A DNA stretch of 64,000 bases from Chitinophagaceae bacterium UBA2791 (GCA_002352105.1 DEHV01000047.1:59021-123020); one strand, 5' to 3'; shown: positions 24,470-33,469, counted from the first letter of the stretch. Notes: generated by a model not told the origin, from the letters alone. A program made the numbers and translations.

Positions 24470-25477
24470 TTATTTTAGCGCTGAGGCGTTTTCTTTCATG
24501 GCCTCTAAAAATTTTTGTACCGTTGTTTCCAGGGAGTCGGGACTTCTTCCCCCGGCGGCGTTAAAATGCCCTCCGCCATTAAAATACTTCCGGGCAAAGG
24601 AATTAACGTCAAATCCGCCCTTGCTGCGAAAGCTCCATTTGCGCTCCTCGTCCCTGTCGATCACCAGGGCGGCAAGTTTTATGCCCTGTATGCTTAAGGG
24701 ATAGTTAACCAGCCCTTCGGTATCGCCGGTCTTTATCTGGAAACGAAGCAGGTCTTTTTTGGAAATGGCGATCAGCGCGGTATTGTATTCATAATACAGT
24801 TCCATCCTGTTCATCAGCACATGCCCCAGGAAACGGAGCCTGTTCTCCAGGAAATTATCGTAAATGTTTTCGTGCACTTTGGCGTGGTCCAACCCCTTGT
24901 CTTTCAGCTCAGCGACCATCCGGTGCACGCCGGCATGCGTGGAGGCAAACCGGAACGATCCCGTATCGGCCATCACGCCGGCATACAGGCATTCTGCAAT
25001 GGTATTATTGATCCTGTCCCTGTGACCCGAACCGACAATAAAATCATAGATCATTTCACAGGTAGAACTTTTTGAAGTATCGCTTGCGCCGTATTCAAAA
25101 TTATCCGCATCAGGCTGCTGATGATGATCAATCAGTATGCGCGTGCAGCGGACCTCATAAAGTTTGGGCGCAAGGTTTTTGGTCCTGGAAAAGATGTTGA
25201 AGTCCAGGCAGAACAACCATTCGGCATTTTTCAGCGCTTCTTCGGCCTTGTCGGGGGATGCTTCGAAATCTATCACCTTATCGGTTCCCGGCATCCAGTT
25301 TAGCCAGCTTGCCCAATTGGTTGGGGAGATAACAGTTACCTGGTGTCCGAAACTCCGTAAAAAATGGTACAGCCCGAGTGAAGATCCCATGGCGTCGGGA
25401 TCAGGCTTTTGGTGAGTGGTGATCGCCACCCGCCTGGGCGTCGTTAATAATCCGTATATTTCCGTTATAGACTTCAT
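24470..25477 (-). CDS. nrnA: DHH family phosphoesterase, NrnA-like (oligoribonuclease/pAp phosphatase)
   Basis: A 335-residue DHH/DHHA1 enzyme. The metal motifs are THQKPDPDAMGSS (about 21-33), LDFN near 91, and DHH at 117-119 in LIDHHQQPDADN. The C-terminal DHHA1 domain has GGGHFNAAGGRS. NrnA-type proteins degrade 2-5 nt RNA fragments and hydrolyse 3'-phosphoadenosine 5'-phosphate. A weak promoter-like pair (ATTG, 20 bases, CAACTTTG at 25489-25496) sits right before the start, implying a very short leader. Confidence 0.92.
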   Translation of the reverse strand: MKSITEIYGLLTTPRRVAITTHQKPDPDAMGSSLGLYHFLRSFGHQVTVISPTNWASWLNWMPGTDKVIDFEASPDKAEEALKNAEWLFCLDFNIFSRTKNLAPKLYEVRCTRILIDHHQQPDADNFEYGASDTSKSSTCEMIYDFIVGSGHRDRINNTIAECLYAGVMADTGSFRFASTHAGVHRMVAELKDKGLDHAKVHENIYDNFLENRLRFLGHVLMNRMELYYEYNTALIAISKKDLLRFQIKTGDTEGLVNYPLSIQGIKLAALVIDRDEERKWSFRSKGGFDVNSFARKYFNGGGHFNAAGGRSPDSLETTVQKFLEAMKENASALK

Positions 25478-25594
25478 TAAAATGCGTGCAAAGTTGCGGA
25501 ATTAATGGCCAATTGCCAATTTTTACTTGAATCCTTTCCAATTGTCTGAAGGCAAATGGTAAACTTACTATAACTTGCGCCCAAAATGCGCAAT

Positions 25595-26011
25595 ATGAGC
25601 AATAGAACGTTTACCATGATCAAGCCGGACGCCATGAAAAATGGCCATGCCGGGGCGATCATCGACCAGATCATTAAAAAAGGATTTAAGATCATCGCTT
25701 TAAAACAGACAAGGCTGGATGCGGGGAAAGCCGGAGAATTTTATGCCGTTCACAAAGAAAGGCCCTTTTATGGAGAACTGGTATCTTTTATGAGCAGCGG
25801 CCCCATTATTGCGGCTATCCTTGAAAAAGAGAATGCGGTGAATGATTTTCGCGCGCTTATCGGCGCCACCGACCCCGCTAAAGCCGACGAGGGGACCATC
25901 AGGAAGCTTTTCGCGACCTCGCTGGGAGAAAATGCCATTCATGGCAGCGATAGCGATGAAAACGCTAAAATCGAGGGCGATTTCTTTTTCAGCGCCCTGG
26001 AAAGAATATGA
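25595..26011 (+). CDS. ndk: Nucleoside-diphosphate kinase
   Basis: A 138-residue kinase that transfers gamma-phosphate between NTPs and NDPs. The phospho-histidine is His116 in NAIHGSDS. Other hallmarks: RTFTMIKPDAMKNGHAG at the start and PFYGELVSFMSSGP. I chose ATG 25595 (MSNRTF) over the one 9 bases earlier because it matches family N-termini. It is followed by purE 38 bases downstream, both in nucleotide metabolism, and diverges from nrnA. Confidence 0.96.
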   Translation: MSNRTFTMIKPDAMKNGHAGAIIDQIIKKGFKIIALKQTRLDAGKAGEFYAVHKERPFYGELVSFMSSGPIIAAILEKENAVNDFRALIGATDPAKADEGTIRKLFATSLGENAIHGSDSDENAKIEGDFFFSALERI

Positions 26012-26049
26012 TCTTTCTTCGACATTGTTGAACCTCAGAATGCATAAGT

Positions 26050-26574
26050 ATGAAAAAAGCCCCTATTGTAGGTATCATCATGGGTAGCGACAGCGATCTT
26101 CCGGTCATGAAGGCGGCCGCGGACCTGCTAAAGGATTTTGACATACCATTTGAACTCACCATCGTATCGGCTCATCGTACCCCTGAACGCATGATCCGGT
26201 ACGCTTCTGAGGCCCGGTCAAGAGGATTAAAGGTTATTATTGCAGGAGCAGGCGGCGCGGCCCATCTTCCCGGGATGGTGGCGTCTGTTACTTCGCTCCC
26301 CGTTATTGGAGTGCCGGTGAAATCTTCCAACTCCATCGACGGATGGGATTCCGTTCTCTCCATTTTACAAATGCCTAATGGCATTCCGGTGGCTACCGTA
26401 GCCCTGAATGCTTCGAAAAATGCGGCAATCCTCGCCGCCAGTATAATCGGTTCATTCGACGAGACCATCGGCAATAAACTGATCGCCTTTAAAAAAGAAC
26501 TGGAAACAGAAGTGATCGGCAAGGCAGAAAAAATAAAGGCCCAGGGATGGCAAAATCTTTTCGATAAGGAATAA
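26050..26574 (+). CDS. purE: N5-carboxyaminoimidazole ribonucleotide mutase
   Basis: A 174-residue class I PurE, which moves the carboxyl group in purine synthesis. Motifs: GIIMGSDSDLPVMKAA, the catalytic loop SAHRTPERM, AGAGGAAHLPGMVA and PVIGVPVKSS. purK is not adjacent. It probably shares a transcript with ndk; a hairpin terminator follows the stop. Confidence 0.96.
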   Translation: MKKAPIVGIIMGSDSDLPVMKAAADLLKDFDIPFELTIVSAHRTPERMIRYASEARSRGLKVIIAGAGGAAHLPGMVASVTSLPVIGVPVKSSNSIDGWDSVLSILQMPNGIPVATVALNASKNAAILAASIIGSFDETIGNKLIAFKKELETEVIGKAEKIKAQGWQNLFDKE

Positions 26575-26586
26575 GCCCCCGTATAT

Positions 26587-26615
26587 CCTGAATATTCGTT
26601 CAGGTCATTTTATTT
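26587..26615 (+). terminator. Terminator after purE
   Basis: Arms CCTGAA (26587-26592) and TTCAGG (26599-26604) around a 6-base loop, followed by TCATTTTATTT. Confidence 0.6.
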
Positions 26616-26680
26616 AAGACAGCTAACCCATCGGGTCATATAATATTTGTTGAGAATGAATTGGGTCATAATTTTTAAGA

Positions 26681-26716
26681 ATGAAACGTGAGATAAAAAT
26701 GAAAATATCCGGATGA
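26681..26716 (+). other. 11-codon mini-ORF whose stop overlaps the next start
   Basis: ATG at 26681 opens an 11-codon frame rich in Lys and Ile that ends with TGA overlapping the ATG at 26713 (ATGA). It could couple translation to the following gene or be chance. Confidence 0.3.
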
Positions 26717-27423
26717 AACTAAAACTTACCGATTATAAAAAGATACAAGACAGTTCCCCGCTTATCAACGATCTCTTCGTCAGGAACGAGACCTACGACG
26801 GCAACCTGGATGTTTTTTTAGGCAGGCTTCGCCAGTTGGGCGTCGCCAGGCTGAATGTTTCCGCATCGGTTACCATCGAAGATCACCTGATTTTTTTTAA
26901 CAGCGCCAACGAGTACAATATCATCAACCAGGCCATCATTACCTGCCCGGGTTTTAAGGATGATCAGGCCGGCATTTCCTTAGCGGCGCTTTCCCTCTAT
27001 ATGCCGGACGGCGCCGATCCGGCCATCGGTATTACCGGCGTGGCATATTCGCCCCTGAATGATTGCCTGGTGTTCTCCGCTGCTTCCGCTAATACTCCGG
27101 CAGAAGAAGATGAAACGCCGAAAGAGGATGGCATGGATCCCGGCAAATCGATCTGGGAGGTTCCGGCTGCTGAGGCCGGCAAAAAAACAGGGCTGCAGAA
27201 AAGTTATATCGGGATCATTGAAAATGCGGCAAGGAAGGTCGGCAGAAAAAAGATGAGGGTGAACTCGGTGACGGAGCTTTCCACCCTGGAAAAAAGAATA
27301 AAAGGCTTTTTGGCGGGCCGTATCTTCTTGCGGGAAGAGAAGGAAGGAAAACTGAAGATCAGCCTCAGGGCCGATAATGAAAAGGGCGTAGCCCACCTGT
27401 TAAAGCTGAAAATAAAATTATAA
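26713..27423 (+). CDS. Uncharacterised 236-aa protein
   Basis: No family recognised. The N-terminal half (about 1-125) looks like a compact alpha/beta domain (ARLNVSASVTIEDHLIFFNS, SLYMPDGADPAIGITGVAYS). An acidic, Pro/Glu-rich linker at about 127-160 separates it from a basic C-terminal region (about 168-236) rich in Lys and Arg (NAARKVGRKKMRVN). No signal peptide or membrane helix, so probably cytoplasmic. The basic tail could bind nucleic acid, but that is only suggested by composition. Flanked by terminators on both sides. Confidence 0.6.
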   Translation: MKLKLTDYKKIQDSSPLINDLFVRNETYDGNLDVFLGRLRQLGVARLNVSASVTIEDHLIFFNSANEYNIINQAIITCPGFKDDQAGISLAALSLYMPDGADPAIGITGVAYSPLNDCLVFSAASANTPAEEDETPKEDGMDPGKSIWEVPAAEAGKKTGLQKSYIGIIENAARKVGRKKMRVNSVTELSTLEKRIKGFLAGRIFLREEKEGKLKISLRADNEKGVAHLLKLKIKL

Positions 27424-27437
27424 GGACCGCGACATGC

Positions 27438-27464
27438 CGGCGGGTTAAAAACACCGCCGATTTT
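27438..27464 (+). terminator. Hairpin between convergent genes
   Basis: Arms CGGCGG (27438-27443) and CCGCCG (27454-27459) around a 10-base loop, followed by ATTTTC, between the uncharacterised gene and bshC. Confidence 0.5.
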
Positions 27465-27537
27465 CGCCTGCTACCCCGCATAACGGCCTTTCACTGCAAG
27501 GATGAATTCCTGAACCGGGCAGGAAGAAAAGAGCGTA

Positions 27538-29145
27538 TCAAGTTTGCTGCTCTTTAACTGCCACGACGCGGAATACCTGCTCAAGCGTCAATGATTCGGC
27601 ATAGAGCATCCGGATAAAATCCTGCCCCCACCTGGCGTAGAAAGGCATAAAATTTTCCACTCTTTCCTGTAAGCCGTCCCATGGGAACAATGCGTTTTTC
27701 ATTGCCTGGATCTGCCGGTGTTGGGCTTCGAACTTTCTTTTTTCCGCCCTCAGCAGTTTTTTCTCCAGTTCCTGCAAGGGCTTGATGGCCCTGGCCTGTA
27801 AGGCCGAAATATGGTCTGTCAGGGAAGGGTCTACCTGCGCAGCTATTCTCTTTAGCTGTTCATAGTATGACGAGGCATTTTGAATCTCCGCGATCAGCGA
27901 CAATTGATGAGAGGATTCCCTTTTTACCAGTTCATTGACCAGGGTTTGTTCGTCCTTGAACAGGCTGGCGAGATCGAAGCCAAGCGCTTCCATTTTCTTC
28001 AGCCATTGCTCATCCATTACCAGAAAGGAATTTCTGAGGATCAAAGCGGGATAAGGCGTTTGATAATGATCAAATAGATCTTTCAGTTCCAGCCAGTAGG
28101 CCAGCTCCCCTCCTCCTCCGACAAAGCCGATATTGGGAAGTATCTTTTCCTGGGATAATCCCCGGAGAATCACATTGGGACTAAAACGTTCAGGATGCTC
28201 TTCCAATTCCTGCCGCAGGGAAGCTTCGGTAAAACTAATATCCGTTCCCGCTACGATCCAGGTTTCGCCTTGCCTTTCAATCCTGGCCCTGACCTGCTCA
28301 TCAAGGTAAAAAAGGTTGATCGCGCGCGGCCGGGCCTGCGCCTTGTACTGCTTCGAGAACCGTTCTATGGTCCTGGCTACGATGGCGGAAGAGGTTTCTT
28401 CAAACAGCTCTTGTTCAAATACCGGCGTCAGCGGTCTTTTTAATGCGGCGTTGTCGGGGATCAGGACCAGCAACCCGTATTCCTCAAACAACCGGTTGAC
28501 CAGCTTGAGGGTGGCGATCTGGATATTCGGACTGTTGTTGTAACAGTCTTTCAGCAGTTCGATCAATGCAGGTCCGAACGGTTGCACGGAGAGTTCGCCG
28601 CTGATGCGTTCGATGATCTTTTCCAGTCCCTTCGGCTGCATGCGACCTACCGCGCCTGTCTGGGAAGTATCCCAGGTAAGTTTTTCTCCGTTCAGCGCGA
28701 TATTGCCCAGCTCGTCGAGGTCCGCATCCTCACAGCCCATATAGAACACCGGAACAAAATCATACCGGGGAAAGGACTCGCGGAAATGGGCGCACAGCTT
28801 TATGATGTGTAATATCTTGTAGATAAAAAAAAGGCTGCCGGTAAAGATCGCCGGTTGATGCGCAGTGCATACCGTAAACGCGTTTTCGTTGAGGAGTAAG
28901 CGAATATTATCGCGCACCTTGTCGGAATGAGGTATCCCTTCATATTGCCTTGTCAGTTCCTTAACCAGAAGAGCCCTGTCGACAGGGCTCTTCTTTCTAT
29001 CTTCAATAGCGTTGGAAATCCCGTCGAGCGAAACGGGATGGCGGTAAAACGAACGCAGATCGTCGGCCTGGCTTACATAGTCGATCGCTACCCGGGAAAA
29101 ATATCCTGTATCGCCGTAAGCTAAATTAGTAGAGATACAATCCAT
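27538..29145 (-). CDS. bshC: Bacillithiol synthase (cysteine-adding enzyme) BshC
   Basis: A 535-residue BshC: the VCTAHQPAIFTGSLFFIYKI segment near residue 95, VPVFYMGCEDADLDELGNI, and NIGFVGGGGELAYWLELKDLF are characteristic, followed by a C-terminal coiled coil (about 400-490). It adds cysteine to glucosaminyl-malate in the last step of bacillithiol synthesis, so the organism probably uses this thiol. bshA and bshB are not in the window. It is the last gene after galM and an SMP-30 gene, with a 30-base gap to the latter. Confidence 0.94.
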   Translation of the reverse strand: MDCISTNLAYGDTGYFSRVAIDYVSQADDLRSFYRHPVSLDGISNAIEDRKKSPVDRALLVKELTRQYEGIPHSDKVRDNIRLLLNENAFTVCTAHQPAIFTGSLFFIYKILHIIKLCAHFRESFPRYDFVPVFYMGCEDADLDELGNIALNGEKLTWDTSQTGAVGRMQPKGLEKIIERISGELSVQPFGPALIELLKDCYNNSPNIQIATLKLVNRLFEEYGLLVLIPDNAALKRPLTPVFEQELFEETSSAIVARTIERFSKQYKAQARPRAINLFYLDEQVRARIERQGETWIVAGTDISFTEASLRQELEEHPERFSPNVILRGLSQEKILPNIGFVGGGGELAYWLELKDLFDHYQTPYPALILRNSFLVMDEQWLKKMEALGFDLASLFKDEQTLVNELVKRESSHQLSLIAEIQNASSYYEQLKRIAAQVDPSLTDHISALQARAIKPLQELEKKLLRAEKRKFEAQHRQIQAMKNALFPWDGLQERVENFMPFYARWGQDFIRMLYAESLTLEQVFRVVAVKEQQT

Positions 29146-29175
29146 ATAACGGTAAAAATAAATACTCTTTATTTA

Positions 29176-30012
29176 TTATTTCAGTTCATAAGCTACCACG
29201 CTGTTCTTCCAGAATGTGGGCACGTAGACGATCCTGTTTTTCTGGTCGTAACCGATATCGGCAGCGTTGATCTTCTGATCGCGGGTATCGAGCAATTTCT
29301 CCTTGCTGCCGTCGGCCTTCACATAATACATCACGCCTCCCCAGCAGGAAACAATAAATTCGTCTTTCTTTACGGGCTCAATACCGTCCGTGCCGCCTTC
29401 CATGCCTTCGGCCAGTTTAACGCGGTTCCTGGCGGCGTCGACCTTCAGTAAGGAACCGTTGTCCAACACATATAAAACGTTATCATGCGCCAGCAGCCCG
29501 TTGGGACCTTCCAGGTTATCTAAAAACAAGTCGGCTTTGCCGTTAGTTATCGTATGCACTTTCTTATCGCGCGAATCGGAAACGTATACCACTCCTTTTT
29601 TGTCGACGGTAACATCATTCAGGAACTTCGCGCCTTCAATTTTTACGCGCTGCGTAATGGTTCCGGTTTTAATGTCAATAGCCGCCACTTCGTCGAGATC
29701 GGCTACCCATAACGTATTGTTGTAAACGCCCATTCCTTTTGGAGCGCTTAATCCTTTCACCCATTCCACATTGATGATCTTGCCGTCCAGTCCGACTTTG
29801 GCAATAGAACCCTGCCCGTCTTTCCCGTCGGGCTTGCCGTCGATGTTAGCAACGTACAAGACCTTGTTCTTCTTATCATAAAAAACAGATTCAGGCACTT
29901 TAAGGATCGAATCGGTTTCCCATTTTTTAACCAGCTGCCGCTGTGCTGAAGCCAGCAGGCAGGGAAAGACCAATATGGCCAAAAGCGAGTAGGTTTTTAC
30001 TGATCGTTTCAT
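29176..30012 (-). CDS. Exported SMP-30/NHL-like beta-propeller protein
   Basis: A 278-residue protein with a signal peptide (MKRSVKTYSLLAILVFPCLLASAQ) and a six-bladed propeller: VPESVFYDKKNKVLYVANID, GLSAPKGMGVYNNTLWVADL, FLNDVTVDKKGVVYVSDS, LEGPNGLLAHDNVLYVLDN. This is the SMP-30/gluconolactonase-like pattern with Glu and Asn metal ligands, here exported by a signal peptidase I site. I used the ATG at 30012; one 9 codons upstream would spoil the signal. It sits between galM and bshC, consistent with sugar lactone handling, though that is inference. Confidence 0.82.
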   Translation of the reverse strand: MKRSVKTYSLLAILVFPCLLASAQRQLVKKWETDSILKVPESVFYDKKNKVLYVANIDGKPDGKDGQGSIAKVGLDGKIINVEWVKGLSAPKGMGVYNNTLWVADLDEVAAIDIKTGTITQRVKIEGAKFLNDVTVDKKGVVYVSDSRDKKVHTITNGKADLFLDNLEGPNGLLAHDNVLYVLDNGSLLKVDAARNRVKLAEGMEGGTDGIEPVKKDEFIVSCWGGVMYYVKADGSKEKLLDTRDQKINAADIGYDQKNRIVYVPTFWKNSVVAYELK

Positions 30013-30053
30013 GTGTTGTGTTTTTATGATTTTATGCAAAATGAGTACCGGTA

Positions 30054-31220
30054 TTATTTGGTGGAAAATTTATAAATGGTGGTCTGCCGGTATTTTTCTC
30101 CGGGCCTGAGCAGCGTGCTGGGGAATGAAGGGTGGTTGGGGGAATCGGGAAAATGCTGCGCTTCCAGGCATATCCCGCTGTGCTTAACATATTTTCTGCC
30201 GTATTTCCCGGTCAGGCTGCCATCCAGGAAATTCCCGGTATACACCTGTAAGCCGGGTTCCGTGGTAAATACTTCCAGGCGTCTTCCGCTTCCTTCATGA
30301 TATAAGGTCGCCGCCAGTTCCGGTCCGTCCGATGCGGACCGGCGTAGCGCAAAGTTATGATCATATCCCCCTGGTACTTTGTCTATATTGGTTTTAATAA
30401 CGACCGGGCTGGTAAGATCCATCGGCGTTCCCTTAACAGCATCCAGGGCTCCGGTCGGGATCTGTTTGTCGTTCACTACGGTGTAGCGGTCGGCATTTAC
30501 CGTCAACGTGTGCCCCAGCACGGTAGAATCCTTGCCTGCGGATAGATTAAAATAGGCGTGGTTCGTCAAATTAACAGGCGTTCCCTTATCGGTGGTTGCC
30601 AGATAGTCGATCTTCAGTTCATTGATATTGGTAACGGTATAGGTTACCTGTACGTCCAGGCTGCCGGGGTAGCCCTCTTCCCCGTCCTTGCTGTGATAGT
30701 TCAATTGTACGCTGTTGGTTTCGGGCAGCGGTTTGGCGGCCCAGACCACCCTGCTGAAGCCTTTTTCTCCCCCGTGCAGGGAGTTGCCGTTATTGTTTAA
30801 CGGCAGCTGATATGCTTTTCCGTTCACGATAAACTTACCGTTGGCGATACGGTTGGCGTATCTGCCTACCAGGCAGCCGATATAAGGGTTTTCTTTCTGC
30901 AGGTAGCCCGGCAGGGAATCAAATCCCAGCAGGACATCCCCCCATTGGCCGCTGGAATCCGGCACCATAATACTGGTTAAGGTTCCTCCGTAATTGATGA
31001 TCTTCACTTCCATGCCGGCGGGGTTGGAAAGCGTATATTGAATGATGTCCTGTCCGTCTACCGAGCCGAATTTTTCCTGTTTGACAGATGACGCGTTTTG
31101 TTGTTGCATGTGCTGATCAGTTTGTGTTTGGGGAGTAGCCGCTTCCTCGCCGCTGCAACCGTTTAAGCCAAACACGACTGGCAACAGGAAAACAAAAGCT
31201 TTGGAAAAAAGTTTGAACAT
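30054..31220 (-). CDS. Galactose mutarotase (aldose 1-epimerase), lipoprotein form
   Basis: A 388-residue protein with a lipoprotein signal (MFKLFSKAFVFLLPVVFGLNGC, then SGEE). The mature part is a GalM-type beta-supersandwich: NPYIGCLVGRYANRIANGKF, NGNSLHGGEKGFSRVVW (active-site His), VNLTNHAYFNLSAG, and GICLEAQHFPDSPNHPSFPS (catalytic Glu region). It interconverts alpha and beta anomers; the lipoprotein signal places it in the periplasm, where Bacteroidota often process sugars before uptake. It is followed by the SMP-30 gene 41 bases on. Confidence 0.92.
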   Translation of the reverse strand: MFKLFSKAFVFLLPVVFGLNGCSGEEAATPQTQTDQHMQQQNASSVKQEKFGSVDGQDIIQYTLSNPAGMEVKIINYGGTLTSIMVPDSSGQWGDVLLGFDSLPGYLQKENPYIGCLVGRYANRIANGKFIVNGKAYQLPLNNNGNSLHGGEKGFSRVVWAAKPLPETNSVQLNYHSKDGEEGYPGSLDVQVTYTVTNINELKIDYLATTDKGTPVNLTNHAYFNLSAGKDSTVLGHTLTVNADRYTVVNDKQIPTGALDAVKGTPMDLTSPVVIKTNIDKVPGGYDHNFALRRSASDGPELAATLYHEGSGRRLEVFTTEPGLQVYTGNFLDGSLTGKYGRKYVKHSGICLEAQHFPDSPNHPSFPSTLLRPGEKYRQTTIYKFSTK

Positions 31221-31260
31221 ATGGCTTCATTAATAAATAATCTGTGAATATATTCTATCA

Positions 31261-32571
31261 TCAGGATATTACCTCGGCTTCGAGATCGTAGTCATACGCT
31301 TTGACGATCCTTGCCTGTACAAACTCGCCCGTCGCCAGCGGAACGGCGCTGTTCAGGATCACTTCATTATCTACTTCAACGCTATCGTACTCAGTACGGC
31401 CCAGGTAACGACCCGCTTCTTTTTTATCCACAAGGACCTTCAGGGTCTTCCCGAGCTTTTCCTGGTTTTTCTCAAAGGATATCTGCTGCTGTACATCCAT
31501 TATTTCCTGCGCCCTCTCCTCTTTTTCCCCCTGCGGAATATTGTCTTCCAACGCATAGGCGGCCGTATTTTCTTCATGACTGTACGAGAAAATACCCACC
31601 CTGTCGAACCGGTGCTTTTCCAGGAACATTTTTAGTTCTTCCACATCATCCCTTGTTTCTCCGGGAAAACCGGCGATCAGCGTTGTTCGAAGGCATATCT
31701 CCGGGACTGCCTCCCGGATCGTCAGGATCAGCTCGTCCATTTCCGACCGGGTGATCTGCCGGCGCATGGCCTGTAACATGCGGTCGCTGGCATGTTGCAG
31801 GGGCATATCAAGATAGTTACAAATATTATCCCGCTGGCGCATGGTATCAAGTATTTCCAGGGGAAATTTAGAAGGATAGGCGTAATGCAAACGGATCCAT
31901 TCCAGTCCCGGTATATCGGCCAGCCTGTTCAGCAGGTCCGGTAGCATTCTTTTCTTATAGATATCCAGCCCGTAGTAGGTCAGTTCCTGGGCGATCAGCA
32001 TGATCTCTTTCACTCCTATTCTGACCAGGCCTTCCGCCTCTTTTACAATATCTTCTATGGTCTTGCTGACGTGTTTTCCCCGCATCAGGGGGATGGCGCA
32101 AAAGGCGCAGGTGCGATTGCAGCCCTCGGCAATTTTCAGATAAGCATAATGTTTGGGGGTAGACAATAACCGCTCGCCCACCAACTCGGATTTGTAGTCG
32201 GCATTCAGTTGCTTCAGGAGGCGGGGCAGCTCCATCGTGCCGAAATAGGCGTCCACTTCAGGGATCTCCTGCTCCAGGTTGTTTTTGTAGCGTTCGCTGA
32301 GGCAGCCGGTCACATAAACCTTATCCAGCCTGCCCCTTCTTTTCAGCTCCACCTGCGCCAGGATGGTATTGATCGATTCTTCCTTGGCCTTGTCGATAAA
32401 CCCGCAGGTATTCACCACCACGATATTATGATCGTGGCGCCGGCTTTCATGGGCCACCCCGATATTGTTCGCCGCCAGCTGTCCCCCCAGCATTTCGCTA
32501 TCCACCATATTCTTGCTGCAGCCGAGGGTGATGATGTTTACCTTATCTTTCTTTAATGTTCTCGTTTTCAT
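31261..32571 (-). CDS. rimO: Ribosomal protein S12 methylthiotransferase RimO
   Basis: A 436-residue radical-SAM enzyme that adds a methylthio group to an aspartate of ribosomal protein S12. The N-terminal UPF0004 cluster uses Cys18, Cys56 and Cys90; the radical-SAM cluster is Cys151, Cys155 and Cys158 (CNRTCAFC). A C-terminal TRAM domain begins near residue 370. RimO rather than MiaB is indicated by the start VNIITLGCSKNMVDSE. It lies in the rpmB-ftsY ribosomal neighbourhood, but a 50-bp tandem repeat and a barrel gene intervene. Confidence 0.95.
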   Translation of the reverse strand: MKTRTLKKDKVNIITLGCSKNMVDSEMLGGQLAANNIGVAHESRRHDHNIVVVNTCGFIDKAKEESINTILAQVELKRRGRLDKVYVTGCLSERYKNNLEQEIPEVDAYFGTMELPRLLKQLNADYKSELVGERLLSTPKHYAYLKIAEGCNRTCAFCAIPLMRGKHVSKTIEDIVKEAEGLVRIGVKEIMLIAQELTYYGLDIYKKRMLPDLLNRLADIPGLEWIRLHYAYPSKFPLEILDTMRQRDNICNYLDMPLQHASDRMLQAMRRQITRSEMDELILTIREAVPEICLRTTLIAGFPGETRDDVEELKMFLEKHRFDRVGIFSYSHEENTAAYALEDNIPQGEKEERAQEIMDVQQQISFEKNQEKLGKTLKVLVDKKEAGRYLGRTEYDSVEVDNEVILNSAVPLATGEFVQARIVKAYDYDLEAEVIS

Positions 32572-32590
32572 CCGTTCTTACTTTGTCTTT

Positions 32591-32740
32591 ATCTCGGGCA
32601 TAATATATTTTTTAACGGTCTCGATGAATGCTTTGCATTTACCTCGAGCATAATATATTTTTTAATGGCCTCGGTGAATGCTTCGCATTTATCTCGGGCA
32701 TAATATATTTTTTAACGGTCTCGGTGAATGCTTCGCATGT
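32591..32740. repeat. Three tandem 50-bp repeats upstream of rimO
   Basis: Three head-to-tail units at 32591-32640, 32641-32690 and 32691-32740. Each runs from (A)TCTCGGGCA through TAATATATTTTTTAA to GAATGCTTCGCAT. Differences are a handful of substitutions and no indels. Every unit carries a small inverted repeat (ATGC-TTC-GCAT). Fifty is not a multiple of three, so frames through the repeat are not conserved and it is not coding. It sits 20 bases upstream of the rimO start, probably in its leader. Confidence 0.9.
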
Positions 32741-32840
32741 TTATTTGTCGGCCGTGCGTCGCCAAAGGCTTTGCCGGCGGCGCGATGGAACTCCGCATAT
32801 GCTTTCCTGGCGGATATTTTACTGATGCTCCGTTTCATAA

Positions 32841-32886
32841 CAAAGCTGCAAAGGTACGTATCCATGATACACCATTTGCAGCTTTG
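32841..32886. promoter_or_regulatory. 12-bp perfect dyad overlapping a -7 box toward rimO
   Basis: CAAAGCTGCAAA (32841-32852) is mirrored at 32875-32886; the 22-base loop contains GTATC-CAT-GATAC. On the minus strand an exact -7 box TACCTTTG lies at 32849-32856, pointing at rimO. The hairpin is also 26 bases after the stop of the barrel gene, so it may be a terminator, a regulated promoter, or both. Confidence 0.5.
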
Positions 32887-32911
32887 CGGTTGATATTAAT
32901 TCGTTTCAATA

Positions 32912-33391
32912 TTAAAAAGCATACCTGAAGCCGAGGCCGAAGCGGGCGCCTTCGAAATCAGAGCCGTCGTTGAAAGCGATCCAGGGCCTCCAGTCAAATG
33001 TGAAGTTCAGCGGCACATTGTTGATCTTGTAATCCAAACCCGCTGTGGGACGGATCAGGAAGGCTGATGAACGCCTGGCAAGGGCCACCCCTGCTCCCGC
33101 GCCGATGAACCATCTCAAACCCGGGGCTCCTTCGAATTGTTCATGGTATTCGTAGAGCGCCTGGATAATGGTAAGATTATCGCCAAATAAGATCTCGCCC
33201 TTGCCGGCATGGTTATCAGCGAAAAAATGTTTTCCCGAAAAGCCTGCCAGGGTGAGGCCGTCGCCAAAGTCGATACCTAAGCCGATAGCATTCTGGTAAC
33301 TGCTTCCCTTGGATTGCGCGGATGCTTCCGACAGACCTGCAAAAAGAAAAAATGCCGATAGTAGAGAAATTGACACGAGTTTGTTCTTCAT
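32912..33391 (-). CDS. Small outer-membrane beta-barrel protein
   Basis: A 159-residue protein with a signal peptide (cut after SEASAQ) and alternating hydrophobic strands ending in a terminal aromatic (FGLGFRYAF), typical of outer-membrane barrels. Strand-like segments include NAIGLGIDFGDGLTLAGF, RWFIGAGAGVALA and PLNFTFDWRPWIAFN. About eight strands fit the length, as in OmpX/OmpW-like proteins. Function unknown; it interrupts the usual ftsY-rimO adjacency. Confidence 0.75.
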   Translation of the reverse strand: MKNKLVSISLLSAFFLFAGLSEASAQSKGSSYQNAIGLGIDFGDGLTLAGFSGKHFFADNHAGKGEILFGDNLTIIQALYEYHEQFEGAPGLRWFIGAGAGVALARRSSAFLIRPTAGLDYKINNVPLNFTFDWRPWIAFNDGSDFEGARFGLGFRYAF

Positions 33392-33469
33392 ATTGTAGTA
33401 TTTGAGATAAGGATAATAAATTTCGTACCAAAGATAACTGAGTGTCAGTAGTTTATTGATTTTTTTCCA

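Noticed and set aside
32591..32740. CRISPR array
   Set aside because: The three 50-base copies are contiguous with no spacers, and no cas gene is present.
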